NCBI GenBank assembly: GCA_947496865.1
Contig: CANMEE010000001.1
Coordinates: 1,417,501-1,481,500 of the forward strand
Direction of reading: 5' to 3'
DNA: 64,000 nucleotides
Source: an uncultured Sphingomonadaceae bacterium
GTDB taxonomy: Bacteria; Pseudomonadota; Alphaproteobacteria; Sphingomonadales; Sphingomonadaceae
Part shown: in pieces, positions 8,969 to 17,228 of the stretch
How positions within the stretch are numbered: position 1 is the first letter of the stretch
Layout: the number at the start of each line of letters is the position of its first letter
The notes under the pieces: model-generated
The model's input: only the letters and a program-made list of their open reading frames with translations
What the model was told of the DNA's origin: nothing
The model's database searches: none
Translations under genes and position numbers: made by a program

Positions 8969-9324
8969 TTGTGATCATTCCGGCCGCAGGCGACACGACC
9001 TTCTCCATGCCAGTGAAAATCCGACTGGCCTGTCGTGAATTGACAGAGGTCATTCAAGTTGATCCAGAAAGTTCGGCCTTTTACCGATGTATTGAGCCCC
9101 ATTGAGTCCGCTTCTCGGCACTCCATCCGCTTTGTGCTACGATTATAGCCATAACTCCATCGCGGCTTGACCCCTTTCAATACCCCGGTTCGGTATTTGT
9201 TTTCGCAATAAGCGCGGTACTGAGGAGTAGTTCCACTGGCTTGTGCCGGTGCACTCCAGAGCGATGCTGTCATGGGTGCGATCAGACAGGCAGCCGCGGA
9301 AACCAATTTCGAAACTATGGTCAT
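8965..9324 (-). CDS. Small secreted protein, paralogous to the N-terminal domain of the DUF1036 neighbour
   Basis: About 119 residues with a signal peptide ending ...SLWSAPAQA. The mature part has YCENKYRTGVLKGVKPRW, matching FCDGRYRTGLLRGLQ of the next gene, plus FHWHGEGRVACGR, matching YHVHGRTLHCGR there. It therefore looks like a stand-alone version of that domain without DUF1036. I choose the second ATG because GGGAG lies 8 bases before it and touches the first one (9330). Function unknown. Confidence 0.65.
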   Translation of the reverse strand: MTIVSKLVSAAACLIAPMTASLWSAPAQASGTTPQYRAYCENKYRTGVLKGVKPRWSYGYNRSTKRMECREADSMGLNTSVKGRTFWINLNDLCQFTTGQSDFHWHGEGRVACGRNDHK

Positions 9325-9363
9325 GTTCATTCTCCCTGAATGAATTGGTCAGGATCCGTGTTT

Positions 9364-10716
9364 CTACCTGCACTTCTTCTTGTTGAGCCCGAGGAGCGTG
9401 GAAAAACCTTTGCAAGTCGATTTGCTGATATTATTCACAGTTTTTCCGACTTGTTTCGCGCCGTAGTTTACCTGCTTGGTGGCATATTTGGGGTCGGTCA
9501 TGAACCGGGCCCCGTCCCGTGTTGTCTTGATTGCCGTTTTTCCGACATATTGGACAGCGCCGACACCCGTGCGGGCAACGCCTGTCGCAGCGCGACCGAC
9601 ATTTCCCGGAATCCTTCGCGGGTCGCGGATGGACTCGCCAACACCGTTTGCGGCGCCATAAAGATTCTGACCAAATCGGTTTGTCGCCCGGCCTGCAGCA
9701 ATGACGGGATCATTCCCGTTCGCAAAGGTTTGCGCCTGGCCGAAAGTCATGTCGACACCATATTCACCGATTCCGGTACTGCGACCTCCAAATGCTTCTG
9801 TGCCCAGATCAACCGCCGAAACCTTGTTCGAAAGGGATGTCCCGGTGAAGCCCGTCCTTGCGGTACTTTTTATACGGCTAGTCCTGCTCATATTGCGCGC
9901 ACCCTGGCCGCGGACCGGCGCTCTACCAGCGCCCGGATATCCGTTGTTACGATATCCCGCACGAGGTTGATATTGCCGAGTGCTAGCGGTTGTTCCCGTC
10001 GCCATAGGGCGAAAACCGTTACGCTGTCCGCGGGTAATTTGCGCCTGCCGACCACGCTGCTGCAAATCCCGGCGCTCGTTCGGTGTTAAGTCATATTCAT
10101 CGCGTATCTGCTGTCCTGGCCGTGCCCGTCGGGCGTCGTAACCGCGCTGTTCCAGGTCCTGCAGATTGCCAGTCCCGCCGAGCCGGCCAGCGTGTTCGCG
10201 ATAAGCCGCGCCCTGAAATTCCGTGCCGCGCGGCGTGTTCACCTGACCACGCTGGTGGCGGGTGGTGCTGCGTTGGGCAGAGGGATGACCGTTATTCTGA
10301 TACGCCGGTCGTGCACCGCGCGCGACTTGAGCATTGCGGCCCCGACGATCAAGCTGCCATCGCTCGGCCGGTGTGAGGTCATTCACGCCATCAACCTGCT
10401 GTCCTGGCCGACCCCGACGCGCATCATAGCCGCGCTGTTCGAGCTCCTGCAGGTCGCTATTGGCCGCCAGATCGCCGACATGCCGGCGATAATCCGGGCC
10501 ATTGAAATCGGGATCCGCTGTCCGCCGAGCATTTCGTCTCTGGTCTCGCGCCTGATTGCCGCGCTGTTCCAACTCGCTTGTTTCGCTGCTGTTCTTTGGG
10601 AAAAAGGAATGGAAATCTTTGGACTGTGCCAGCGCCGGCTGCGCTCCTGCAATGATAGTCACCGCCAATGCCATTGTTGCAAGCGACAATCCGGAATGTA
10701 ATCTGATCTTTTTCAT
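9364..10716 (-). CDS. Secreted Arg/Gln-rich protein with two 65-residue repeats
   Basis: About 450 residues. Signal peptide (GLSLATMALAVTIIAGAQPALAQ) then low-complexity basic sequence. Residues 70-134 and 166-230 are ungapped repeats of 65 residues, 38 identical by my count, sharing LEQRGYDARR, RPGQQ, DLTP-ER and RGR-AQ--RG; a partial unit (SELEQRG) occurs at about 47-53. The C-terminal half is Gly/Thr/Ala/Arg-rich (AARTGVGAVQYVGKTAIKTT) and ends in KKKCR. The composition suggests a basic extracytoplasmic or surface-associated protein. A GGGGAG ribosome site precedes the ATG; the element at 10779-10800 lies about 68 bp upstream. No known family. Confidence 0.7.
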   Translation of the reverse strand: MKKIRLHSGLSLATMALAVTIIAGAQPALAQSKDFHSFFPKNSSETSELEQRGNQARDQRRNARRTADPDFNGPDYRRHVGDLAANSDLQELEQRGYDARRGRPGQQVDGVNDLTPAERWQLDRRGRNAQVARGARPAYQNNGHPSAQRSTTRHQRGQVNTPRGTEFQGAAYREHAGRLGGTGNLQDLEQRGYDARRARPGQQIRDEYDLTPNERRDLQQRGRQAQITRGQRNGFRPMATGTTASTRQYQPRAGYRNNGYPGAGRAPVRGQGARNMSRTSRIKSTARTGFTGTSLSNKVSAVDLGTEAFGGRSTGIGEYGVDMTFGQAQTFANGNDPVIAAGRATNRFGQNLYGAANGVGESIRDPRRIPGNVGRAATGVARTGVGAVQYVGKTAIKTTRDGARFMTDPKYATKQVNYGAKQVGKTVNNISKSTCKGFSTLLGLNKKKCR

Positions 10717-10778
10717 GGTCTTTCTCCCCGTGTCTAGCGGTGAAAAAATTATGTCGAAAACTGGCCTGGAAGCCCATA

Positions 10779-10800
10779 GTGGAATCACACTATATTTGGC
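10779..10800 (-). promoter_or_regulatory. Candidate operator, copy 1
   Basis: On the plus strand GTGGAATCACAC is followed by a TATATTTGG tail. Together with 11635-11653 and 14634-14649 it defines a GTGNRATCACAC element. It is centred about 69 bp before the start codon of the repeat protein, a usual place for an activator of the NarL type. Confidence 0.45.
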
Positions 10801-10896
10801 AGAAAACCGTTCATCTGAAGTTCATTGGATTTTCAAAAAACCACGGCTATTCAGAGGCTTATGCCTGCCATTTTCCAGAGTTCGTCGTGCAGATGT

Positions 10897-11574
10897 TCAG
10901 CAGTCCACACCGCCGGTTTTGACCTTGCCCGAATATCCGGACTTGCGGTCAAACCGTTTCTCGATGGCCCGCATGAAACGCGGCATCAATGATGGAATGC
11001 TGCCGCACGATCCGCTGCTCTTCAACCGCAACTCATATACCGGGGTGGTTTGGGCGCTCGCGTTCTTTGGCAGGATATCGATATGCACAAACCGGGCATA
11101 GACGGTCCTGTTCCGTACTTCCTGCTGATATCCGGTAACCCCATATGTCGGGTCCGCTCCCCGCACCGTGCTGTTGATGACCTGTTGCCCGGGATTGGTG
11201 TCATCCACAACGGTTGAAGTTGTCTGGGCGTTATAGGTCACGCCCCATTGCGGCACGTTATAAGTATATGTAACAGGACGGCCATCATCGATGCCATAAT
11301 CGAGATAGGCGATATAGTCTGCCGGCTGACCAGGTGCGACAACCTTTAGTCCGGCTTCCCGCATGATCGCAGTCAAGCGCTGCGCATAGCTGCGAAACTC
11401 GAGCGAATTGTCTAGTTCCGGTCGCCAAGAGACTACCGAAAAAGTGGCTGAAGCCGGAACGGAATCCAGTGTGTGAAATTGCGAGAGATTGCTTTTAACC
11501 GGCCCGCCGCCGCCCAGACAGGCGGAAAGGGTCAAACTTGTGGCGGCAATTAACAACGCGGTTTGCGGTCGCAT
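10897..11574 (-). CDS. DUF4136-type lipoprotein
   Basis: A 225-residue protein with a lipoprotein signal: basic start, hydrophobic stretch, and lipobox LSAC with Cys19 as the expected lipidation site. The following FHTLDSVPASATFSVV and PADYIAYLDYGID resemble the DUF4136 fold of small outer-membrane lipoproteins. Two cysteines (GSCGS) and a terminal cysteine are present. AGGAG lies eight bases before the ATG. The candidate operator lies about 67 bp upstream, in the same position as for the repeat-protein gene, which suggests shared control. Confidence 0.75.
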   Translation of the reverse strand: MRPQTALLIAATSLTLSACLGGGGPVKSNLSQFHTLDSVPASATFSVVSWRPELDNSLEFRSYAQRLTAIMREAGLKVVAPGQPADYIAYLDYGIDDGRPVTYTYNVPQWGVTYNAQTTSTVVDDTNPGQQVINSTVRGADPTYGVTGYQQEVRNRTVYARFVHIDILPKNASAQTTPVYELRLKSSGSCGSIPSLMPRFMRAIEKRFDRKSGYSGKVKTGGVDC

Positions 11575-11634
11575 ATCGGGTCTCCTGAATGAATGTGCCG
11601 CTGGTTCTAGGGCCCATTAAACCGGGTCGGAATA

Positions 11635-11653
11635 GTGCAATCACACCATTTGG
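11635..11653 (-). promoter_or_regulatory. Candidate operator, copy 2
   Basis: On the plus strand GTGCAATCACAC is followed by CATTTGG. Read towards the lipoprotein gene, this copy and copy 1 share GTGTGATTSCACTAT with one difference, and both sit 67-69 bp from their start codons. Confidence 0.45.
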
Positions 11654-11779
11654 TAGCAGCCAGCAATCGGCAGGATAAATGATGGTAGATAGGAAGGAAG
11701 AGCGGCTTTCCGCTTGCGAGAATAATATTGATTTCCACTATATCAGACAAATTGAGCCAGTTTTAAATGTCGTGGGTGA

Positions 11780-13744
11780 TCATCGGGGTTTCGAAAGGGG
11801 AATATCGGATAGCCTCCAACATGTCCCGGATTCTATCGGACAAAGTTCGAGTTTGAGGCTTTCACCGGCGGAAATCGAAAGCGCAATTCCAAGGCCCAAT
11901 CCATGGGGCCCCTGATTCTGATCGCGATCCCTTTCGCCCTGCATACTGGCGATTTTTGCCATGATTTCCGGCGGTAACCCCGATCCATTATCGGTCACTT
12001 CTATCCAGGCCCGCTGTTCCTGCAGTCCGACTGCTACATCAATGGCAGTTGCGCCAGAATGTTTGATCGAATTGTCGATGAGATTGGACAAAATTCTGTG
12101 AATTGCAACCGACGGTACCGCCAGAACAAGATCACTCTTGCAAATTTTGAGGGTGCACCCACTGTTCAGAGCCACTTCAGCAAACATCTGTTCCAGCGTC
12201 AATAAATGCTCAGTCAGCGCAGTCTCGTTGCGACTGTGAACATCCTCGGCTTTCCGCTTGAACGTTGTCACAGCGCCTTCCTCGTCCAGAGTTGTAGCCG
12301 AAAGCAACTGGTCTATATAATCAATACTCCATTCCAGTGCTCGGTGAAGTTCCCGGTTTTTTGGGTCAACGCCAGACAGTGCGCTCTGCAGCGAAACAAG
12401 CGGTTGTCGCAAATCGTGCCGCGTTTCGGAAAGGCTGCGCCGCGCGCGACTAATCTCTGCAAGCGCGATATTGCGATCAATATGCGCTTGTGCCAGCCGG
12501 TTAGCGATCTCGCTGCTTTGCACAGCCGCCGCGAGCCGTTGCTCCTTTGATGCGTCCCGTTCCTGAATGATGCCTCGCACCTGGCTGATGATCGCAGCAC
12601 CGAAGACGAGGCAATCCAGCACCAGAAGAAAAAGTGCGGCGGTGTCGAACTGATCATTGAATCTGGCGACATCCGGAAATCCGGCACGTATTGTGAGCAT
12701 GATGTAAGCCAGCAGGATACAGAAGCCTAATGCGAACAATCCTGCGCCTTTAACCTTTTCACGAAGTGCCATCCATACAAAATAACCAACGAATGCAAAG
12801 AAACCTGTGCCAGTGGCGATCATTATGATTGTCGTGACCGGCAGTTGAAAAACCGCACCAACTAGGGAGTTGATGACGGTTGCTCCAACCACAAAAAAGG
12901 CAATCCGGAACATGCGCGGAGCATTGCGGGATGCATTGGTGAAGCTGGTTGCAAAGAAGAAATAGAAAACGCACCAGGACAGTCGCAAGATACGCTTTAT
13001 TCCGTCATGATGGATGGAGAAAAATTCCGGCAAATAGGGTGTTGCATAGCCATAGGTATGAACGTTCAGCAAGATTAGCGTGAAAGTGTAAAGCGAAAAC
13101 AGGGCAATGACATGCGAGCGCATGAGCAACGCAAAGCCGGTGGCGAGCACTACGGCAAACAAGGTTGAACCGAAATACAGGCCATGAACCGCCGTAACCA
13201 ATTGGCTTTTGGCGATAAACTGGTCTTCGGAAATCAGACTGATCGGAAACGCACGGTCAGTAGTGGCCACTTGGAGATCAATATCAAGCCGTATCGATCC
13301 GTTTCTGGTTATAATGACCGGTCGAGATGCCAGTTGAAGGTTTTGACTGCTGAGTGTTTCTGCGTCCTTAAATCGTGGGCGGGATTGGAGCAGAATCTCT
13401 TTCTGTCCTTGATCAAACACACTTATCAACACCTCTGCTCGAGCAGCTTCTTCGGTTACTACCCTGAAGAGCAGAGGTTTTTCTCCGCTGTTTTCAAGTT
13501 GAACACTATATCGGAGCAATTCGAGCGGGCCGGTTTGTTTCCGCAAAACCGGTTCTAAAATTGCCTGAATATCCTCAATTGTTGAAACATATGCCAGATC
13601 AATCACGTCCTGCTTCGCTTGAGCTTCATCACTCATCAATACCAGTGCCAGGAAGGAAAACAGCAGCAGCAGTGTCACGCCGCCAAATGACCGGTTTTGA
13701 AGGCGCGGTACAAGTTGGTTGATAATATCGGACACCCTGTTCAT
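11780..13744 (-). CDS. 7TMR-DISM sensor histidine kinase
   Basis: About 654 residues. After an N-terminal membrane helix there is an extracytoplasmic 7TMR-DISMED2-like beta domain (about residues 45-170), seven transmembrane helices (about 185-390), a coiled-coil segment, and a kinase core: H-box RHDLRQPL with His443, N-box NLIDNSIKHSG, G1 TDNGSGLPPE and G2 GPHGLGLGIA. 7TMR-DISM proteins bind an unknown extracellular ligand, often carbohydrate-like. It is divergent from a NarL-type regulator, its obvious partner. I use the start of MNRVSDIINQL (AGG upstream), leaving 62 bp between the two genes; the frame is open to 13807. Confidence 0.88.
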   Translation of the reverse strand: MNRVSDIINQLVPRLQNRSFGGVTLLLLFSFLALVLMSDEAQAKQDVIDLAYVSTIEDIQAILEPVLRKQTGPLELLRYSVQLENSGEKPLLFRVVTEEAARAEVLISVFDQGQKEILLQSRPRFKDAETLSSQNLQLASRPVIITRNGSIRLDIDLQVATTDRAFPISLISEDQFIAKSQLVTAVHGLYFGSTLFAVVLATGFALLMRSHVIALFSLYTFTLILLNVHTYGYATPYLPEFFSIHHDGIKRILRLSWCVFYFFFATSFTNASRNAPRMFRIAFFVVGATVINSLVGAVFQLPVTTIIMIATGTGFFAFVGYFVWMALREKVKGAGLFALGFCILLAYIMLTIRAGFPDVARFNDQFDTAALFLLVLDCLVFGAAIISQVRGIIQERDASKEQRLAAAVQSSEIANRLAQAHIDRNIALAEISRARRSLSETRHDLRQPLVSLQSALSGVDPKNRELHRALEWSIDYIDQLLSATTLDEEGAVTTFKRKAEDVHSRNETALTEHLLTLEQMFAEVALNSGCTLKICKSDLVLAVPSVAIHRILSNLIDNSIKHSGATAIDVAVGLQEQRAWIEVTDNGSGLPPEIMAKIASMQGERDRDQNQGPHGLGLGIALSISAGESLKLELCPIESGTCWRLSDIPLSKPR

Positions 13745-13806
13745 ATTATGCCTGCCGATCTGGGTTTTGCGGATAATCCGATGGAAAAATATGTAGTTGG
13801 GGGACA

Positions 13807-14496
13807 ATGGATATTATTCACTCGCAAAATCCACTGCGGATCGTTCTCGGAGATGATCATGCGGTTGTGCGTGCGGGGCTGCGAGGTGTGCTGGAACGTG
13901 ATGGTCGCTTTACTATCCTTGCCGATGCCCAGGACGGCCTCAAAACCATTGCAGCAACCAAACAACATCGTCCGGATATTTTGATTGTCGATATTGCCAT
14001 GCCGGTCATCACGGGGCTGGAAGTAGTTGAAGAGATCTGCCGCTGGTGCCCGGATACAAAAATTGTCCTTATGACCGGTTTGCAAAACCCGACCATAATG
14101 AAATGTGCCATGGCAAGTGGGGCTCACGGTCTTCTTCTGAAAGGGGATGAAATTGATCGATGGCCCCAACTTCTCTGTGATATTGCCAATGGTGAAATGC
14201 GGGTTTCGAAAAGTGTAAAAGCTGTCCTGGAAGAACCCTCCATTCACGATAGCCTGACAAGACGAGAACGCCAGATACTTATCGGTCTGATACAGGGCGG
14301 CAGCAACGGAACGCTGGCCGCCCGTCTTGGGATTAGCATAAACACGGTCAACAATCATCGCACCAGCCTGATGCAAAAATTGGATGTGCACTCACTAGCA
14401 GAACTCATGACATTGGCAGCTCGTGACGGGCTTTTGGAAATCGTCGATCATACACGGACTGGAGGCAACGGGAGCACTGTCGACGACTTGGAATGA
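13807..14496 (+). CDS. NarL/FixJ-family response regulator
   Basis: A 229-residue DNA-binding regulator. Receiver domain: acidic pair Asp16-Asp17, phosphoacceptor Asp62 (ILIVDIAMP), Thr90 and Lys112 (LLLKGDE). C-terminal LuxR-type HTH (about 160-215) with LTRRERQILIGLIQGGSNG and ISINTVNNHRTSLMQKL. It is encoded head-to-head with the 7TMR-DISM kinase. The GTGNRATCACAC elements near three genes of the locus are candidate targets; this link is inference from position only. Confidence 0.9.
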   Translation: MDIIHSQNPLRIVLGDDHAVVRAGLRGVLERDGRFTILADAQDGLKTIAATKQHRPDILIVDIAMPVITGLEVVEEICRWCPDTKIVLMTGLQNPTIMKCAMASGAHGLLLKGDEIDRWPQLLCDIANGEMRVSKSVKAVLEEPSIHDSLTRRERQILIGLIQGGSNGTLAARLGISINTVNNHRTSLMQKLDVHSLAELMTLAARDGLLEIVDHTRTGGNGSTVDDLE

Positions 14497-14601
14497 TCTC
14501 GGGTAGACCAGTACAGTCATCACGATGGCCCTGCAAACGCCGTCTGAAATATCCGTTTTAATATCCTCATTTTCTGTTTCCTGCAGCCAAATCAGAAGGG
14601 A

Positions 14602-14632
14602 TTCATTGTACTGCGCATTGTTTTACAATGAA
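14602..14632. repeat. Inverted repeat downstream of the response regulator gene
   Basis: TTCATTGTA (14602-14610) and TACAATGAA (14624-14632) are perfect inverted copies with a 13-nt spacer. It could be a factor-independent terminator without T tract or an operator; it touches the candidate operator that follows. Confidence 0.35.
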
Positions 14633-14633
14633 C

Positions 14634-14649
14634 TGGTGTGATCACACCA
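14634..14649. promoter_or_regulatory. Candidate operator, copy 3 (perfect palindrome)
   Basis: TGGTGTGATCACACCA is a 16-bp perfect palindrome containing GTGTGATCACAC, the symmetric form of the element found at 10779 and 11635. It lies 140 bp before the next plus-strand gene. The core TGTGATCACA resembles half-sites of CRP/FNR proteins, but lacks their 6-bp spacer. Confidence 0.45.
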
Positions 14650-14735
14650 TTCTACGAGCGTTGCAACCCGAGAATTTTGCTGTGGGGCGGATTGCTTGAC
14701 ACTTGTTCAGATCAAGCCATATCAACGCCCACCTT

Positions 14736-14752
14736 TGCGCCCAAAGCGGACA
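14736..14752 (+). repeat. Short dispersed repeat, copy 2
   Basis: TGCGCCCAAAGCGGACA, one base different from the copy at 5418-5434. Read in reverse it gives LSMSALGAKV, a peptide typical of spurious ORFs over this repeat family. Confidence 0.5.
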
Positions 14753-14788
14753 TTGACAGCGTCTCATAAACGCAGGTAATTTCTAGTA

Positions 14789-15274
14789 ATGCGATTTCTT
14801 TTCCTAGTTCCGTTTTTGCTGCAAAGCCCCGATATTCCGAACGCCGATGGCAATATCTTAGGAGCAATTGCCACAACGGATGCTCGGGAGATTGATATAC
14901 CGCTTGAAGAACGGGATGAACTGAGCAGTTGTCACGCAACGAACGGAGCGGCGATGATTGTAGCCTTGGAACAATGCTGGCCAATATTAGAGGCTTTTCA
15001 AATCTATCATGAAGCGGGTGATGAATTTATAACCTCGCGAGATACCGACAAACGCCGTCCCGGAAAACAGAAGCGGCTCTTGGCTGCCGCAGACAAGATA
15101 ATAGAACATACTCAGGTTCGCACTTATCCGATGTTCGATATGCCCTTAATCCTTGCCCATTTGATGAAGGCAAAGGTGTTTGAAGCGCGTGGTAAATATG
15201 ATGCTATGGAAAAGCAGCGTGATATCGTAAAACAGATTAAGGACACGAGCCTTATTTCCGAACCCGGTTTCTGA
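14789..15274 (+). CDS. Hypothetical protein with possible N-terminal signal
   Basis: A 161-residue protein. A short hydrophobic start (MRFLFLVPFLLQSPD) may be an export signal, though cleavage is unclear. The rest is mainly helical (RDELSSCHATNGAAMIVALEQCW; KQKRLLAAADKIIEHTQV; KVFEARGKYDAMEKQRDIV) with two cysteines. No ribosome site of note precedes the ATG. Codon use looks like its neighbours. Not recognised. Confidence 0.5.
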   Translation: MRFLFLVPFLLQSPDIPNADGNILGAIATTDAREIDIPLEERDELSSCHATNGAAMIVALEQCWPILEAFQIYHEAGDEFITSRDTDKRRPGKQKRLLAAADKIIEHTQVRTYPMFDMPLILAHLMKAKVFEARGKYDAMEKQRDIVKQIKDTSLISEPGF

Positions 15275-15363
15275 CACAGGTTCAATGATTTCTCACCCGT
15301 TTGTATCGATTAGCGCGGGACGCCACGATGGTTGCGGAAATGGAGTGACAGGCTGTTGCAACT

Positions 15364-15525
15364 TCAATGCAGTTTTTGGGAATTTTCCTGCTGATGGGAT
15401 AGCGACAAAGCATCGATGGCTTCGGCTATCCGGATCGCCGCCACGTCCATTTTCATTGCGTCCAGTTGGCGCAATATAGTGTCAAGCGACCGGACAAGTT
15501 CAGATATTTCGTCGCTGTTACTCAC
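15364..15525 (-). CDS. Candidate small protein (53 aa, GTG start)
   Basis: GTG-initiated frame with GGAG about nine bases upstream, coding for a helical heptad-rich peptide (EISELVRSLDTILRQLDAMK) that looks like a real coiled coil. It begins just after the stop of another tiny frame that starts with its own ribosome site, suggesting coupling. The surrounding 521 bp (15275-15795) contain no other convincing gene. Confidence 0.35.
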   Translation of the reverse strand: MSNSDEISELVRSLDTILRQLDAMKMDVAAIRIAEAIDALSLSHQQENSQKLH

Positions 15526-15531
15526 TTTTAC

Positions 15532-15624
15532 TCACTCCATCGCGCGCTGCAACGCAGAAAATCCGACCATATATTGGGGCGCAAAACTGTCTGTTCCGCT
15601 GCATATAATTTCGGAATTAACCAT
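15532..15624 (-). CDS. Candidate small protein (30 aa)
   Basis: ATG-initiated frame MVNSEIICSGTDSFAPQYM... ending ...QRAME, preceded by AGGGTGA at normal spacing. It could be a leader peptide for the 53-residue frame just downstream. Support is only the ribosome site and the tandem arrangement. Confidence 0.25.
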   Translation of the reverse strand: MVNSEIICSGTDSFAPQYMVGFSALQRAME

Positions 15625-15795
15625 GTTGTCACCCTAAGAACGGCAACAAGCGGCAAATCTTAAGTTCACCAGTTTTGATGGGGCATGTTTGAGTGACTTT
15701 GAGCCACATATGCGAGCCAAGGCTTTGCGATGCGTTGGCTGTGATTATCGGTTGCCCAAACGCCATTTGCTCTATAGCTTGCGATAGAACAGATA

Positions 15796-16221
15796 ATGAC
15801 AGACAAAACACAAAAAAGCGAAGTAAACGGCGGGACGGCAGCAGTTTTGCCCAATGCACTTGACGGAAAAATGTTAGCCACATTATCGGCACAACATTTG
15901 GACCGCCACATTCATCGTGTTGCTATAACGCGACAATATGTGGATCAGCATTTCCGCGATAAGCTGAAAATCCCGACAGCGCCTTGTCTCGACATTTTGT
16001 TGATATTACATATGTCTGCTGACAAGCCGATGACCGTTGATAGCATGGCCAATCATATCTTTCATACGGTCTCAATTACTCTTAGATATCTGAACTTGAT
16101 GGTCAGCAAAGAGCTGATTGAGATGGAAGGCCAAAATCTTAGGCTTGCGCCTAAGGGCGCACAAGAATTGTCCTCTATCATCGAACAGGCTTATGGTGAA
16201 TTTCTCGAACTGATCAAATAG
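15796..16221 (+). CDS. MarR-like winged-helix regulator
   Basis: A 141-residue protein. After a polar N-terminus there is a helical segment (HLDRHIHRVAITRQYVDQHF) and a winged helix (about residues 70-125): CLDILLILHMSADKPMTVDSMA, FHTVSITLRYLNLMVSKELI and LRLAPKGAQELSSII, the order seen in MarR-type and related regulators that read promoter DNA as dimers. Ligand and targets are unknown; no obvious palindrome stands directly before it. It converges with the PilZ gene. Confidence 0.65.
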   Translation: MTDKTQKSEVNGGTAAVLPNALDGKMLATLSAQHLDRHIHRVAITRQYVDQHFRDKLKIPTAPCLDILLILHMSADKPMTVDSMANHIFHTVSITLRYLNLMVSKELIEMEGQNLRLAPKGAQELSSIIEQAYGEFLELIK

Positions 16222-16322
16222 TTTTACCGCGATTGCGGATAGCGTAGCGATTGGCGCGGTGATGCTGTCGCAGGGCCAGTATTGGCTTTGGTCGAAAAAT
16301 GGCCAGCACCTCTCACACCATT

Positions 16323-16952
16323 TTATTTTTCGCTGCTTTTTTCCATATTATAATAGTTTGCAAGCCAGTCGGTTATTTCAGGAACAGCAACCCGTTTCTG
16401 AAATTTTATCCCAATTTCAGTTCCCTTTTGCCATCTCACAGTACCGGCGATATTGCCCAATTCCGGCACCATGAGAGTCAGTCGGTTTCCGATCTGACAC
16501 TGATAATGGCTATTGATGCGAATTCCGGCCGGTGAAATGTCAAAAATTTCTGCTTTCACCAAGGACGAACCAATTCTCAAACTTATCGGCTTGGTCATGC
16601 GAACACGCGGCAGCCGTGCGGGTTGACATTTATTGTGGGTCGTCAAATTTGCGAGCAGTTCGGTGACGTCGATATCGTTGGAAAATTGCACACCGACCAA
16701 TGCGCCTTTCCGCCAGCGGACGTTGCCACTCAGCTGAACGTCATCGGTCAATGCAACCGTCGTCGTGTCTCCTATGTCAAAGCTAGGATGGATCTCAATC
16801 ATAACACCGCTGCTTGAGATGTTTTTTATAAATCCCCATCCTTCCGCTAAACCGGAATCGATTTTCGCTAAGCGAAATATGGTGATTTGCCGATCCTTCT
16901 TACGCCGGTCCGGTCCAAATTTATTTTTGCTGTGATCAAAGTTCTGAAGCAT
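16323..16952 (-). CDS. Tandem PilZ-domain protein
   Basis: A 209-residue cytoplasmic protein with two PilZ barrels. The first has the c-di-GMP-binding pair RxxxR (RKKDR, residues 17-21) and NxSxxG (NISSSG, 44-49). The second (about 110-205) keeps DISPAG but its first motif reads RLPRVR, without RxxxR, so it probably does not bind the nucleotide and may serve in dimerisation. PilZ proteins alter motility, adhesion or polysaccharide output on c-di-GMP binding. No linked cyclase or phosphodiesterase. Confidence 0.85.
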   Translation of the reverse strand: MLQNFDHSKNKFGPDRRKKDRQITIFRLAKIDSGLAEGWGFIKNISSSGVMIEIHPSFDIGDTTTVALTDDVQLSGNVRWRKGALVGVQFSNDIDVTELLANLTTHNKCQPARLPRVRMTKPISLRIGSSLVKAEIFDISPAGIRINSHYQCQIGNRLTLMVPELGNIAGTVRWQKGTEIGIKFQKRVAVPEITDWLANYYNMEKSSEK

Positions 16953-17050
16953 TTAATGTATAACGGCGCCGCGTCTGACATTTTAAGGGAATTTTGCAGG
17001 AAAATTTACAATCGACGGATAGATATGGCCAGAGCAGCCATTTAAAGCGA

Positions 17051-17152
17051 TTGCGGACAAAATTGTGCCCATAAACTGTCTGCGAAATGAACGGTTTGCG
17101 GCAAATGATACAATTTGCGACAATTTTATCCTGTTCTGACAAATTTGCGGGA
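17051..17152 (+). promoter_or_regulatory. Direct repeats before the EF-hand gene
   Basis: TTGCGGACA at 17051, TTTGCGGCA at 17095, TTTGCGACA at 17114 and TTTGCGGGACA at 17144 are near-identical and same-strand. The repeats end about 75 bp before the EF-hand start codon. They could bind the OmpR-type regulator encoded downstream; no promoter hexamers stand out. Confidence 0.35.
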
Positions 17153-17228
17153 CATATCACCCTTAGAAGAATGTTCATGGCGGCCAACAAGGATCGCCTC
17201 CCTGAATGAGTAGATAAGGATGAATATT

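Noticed and set aside
9340..10089. Plus-strand 249-residue open frame
   Set aside because: It is a shadow of the repeat protein on the other strand; the minus frame has a signal peptide, ribosome site and internal repeats.
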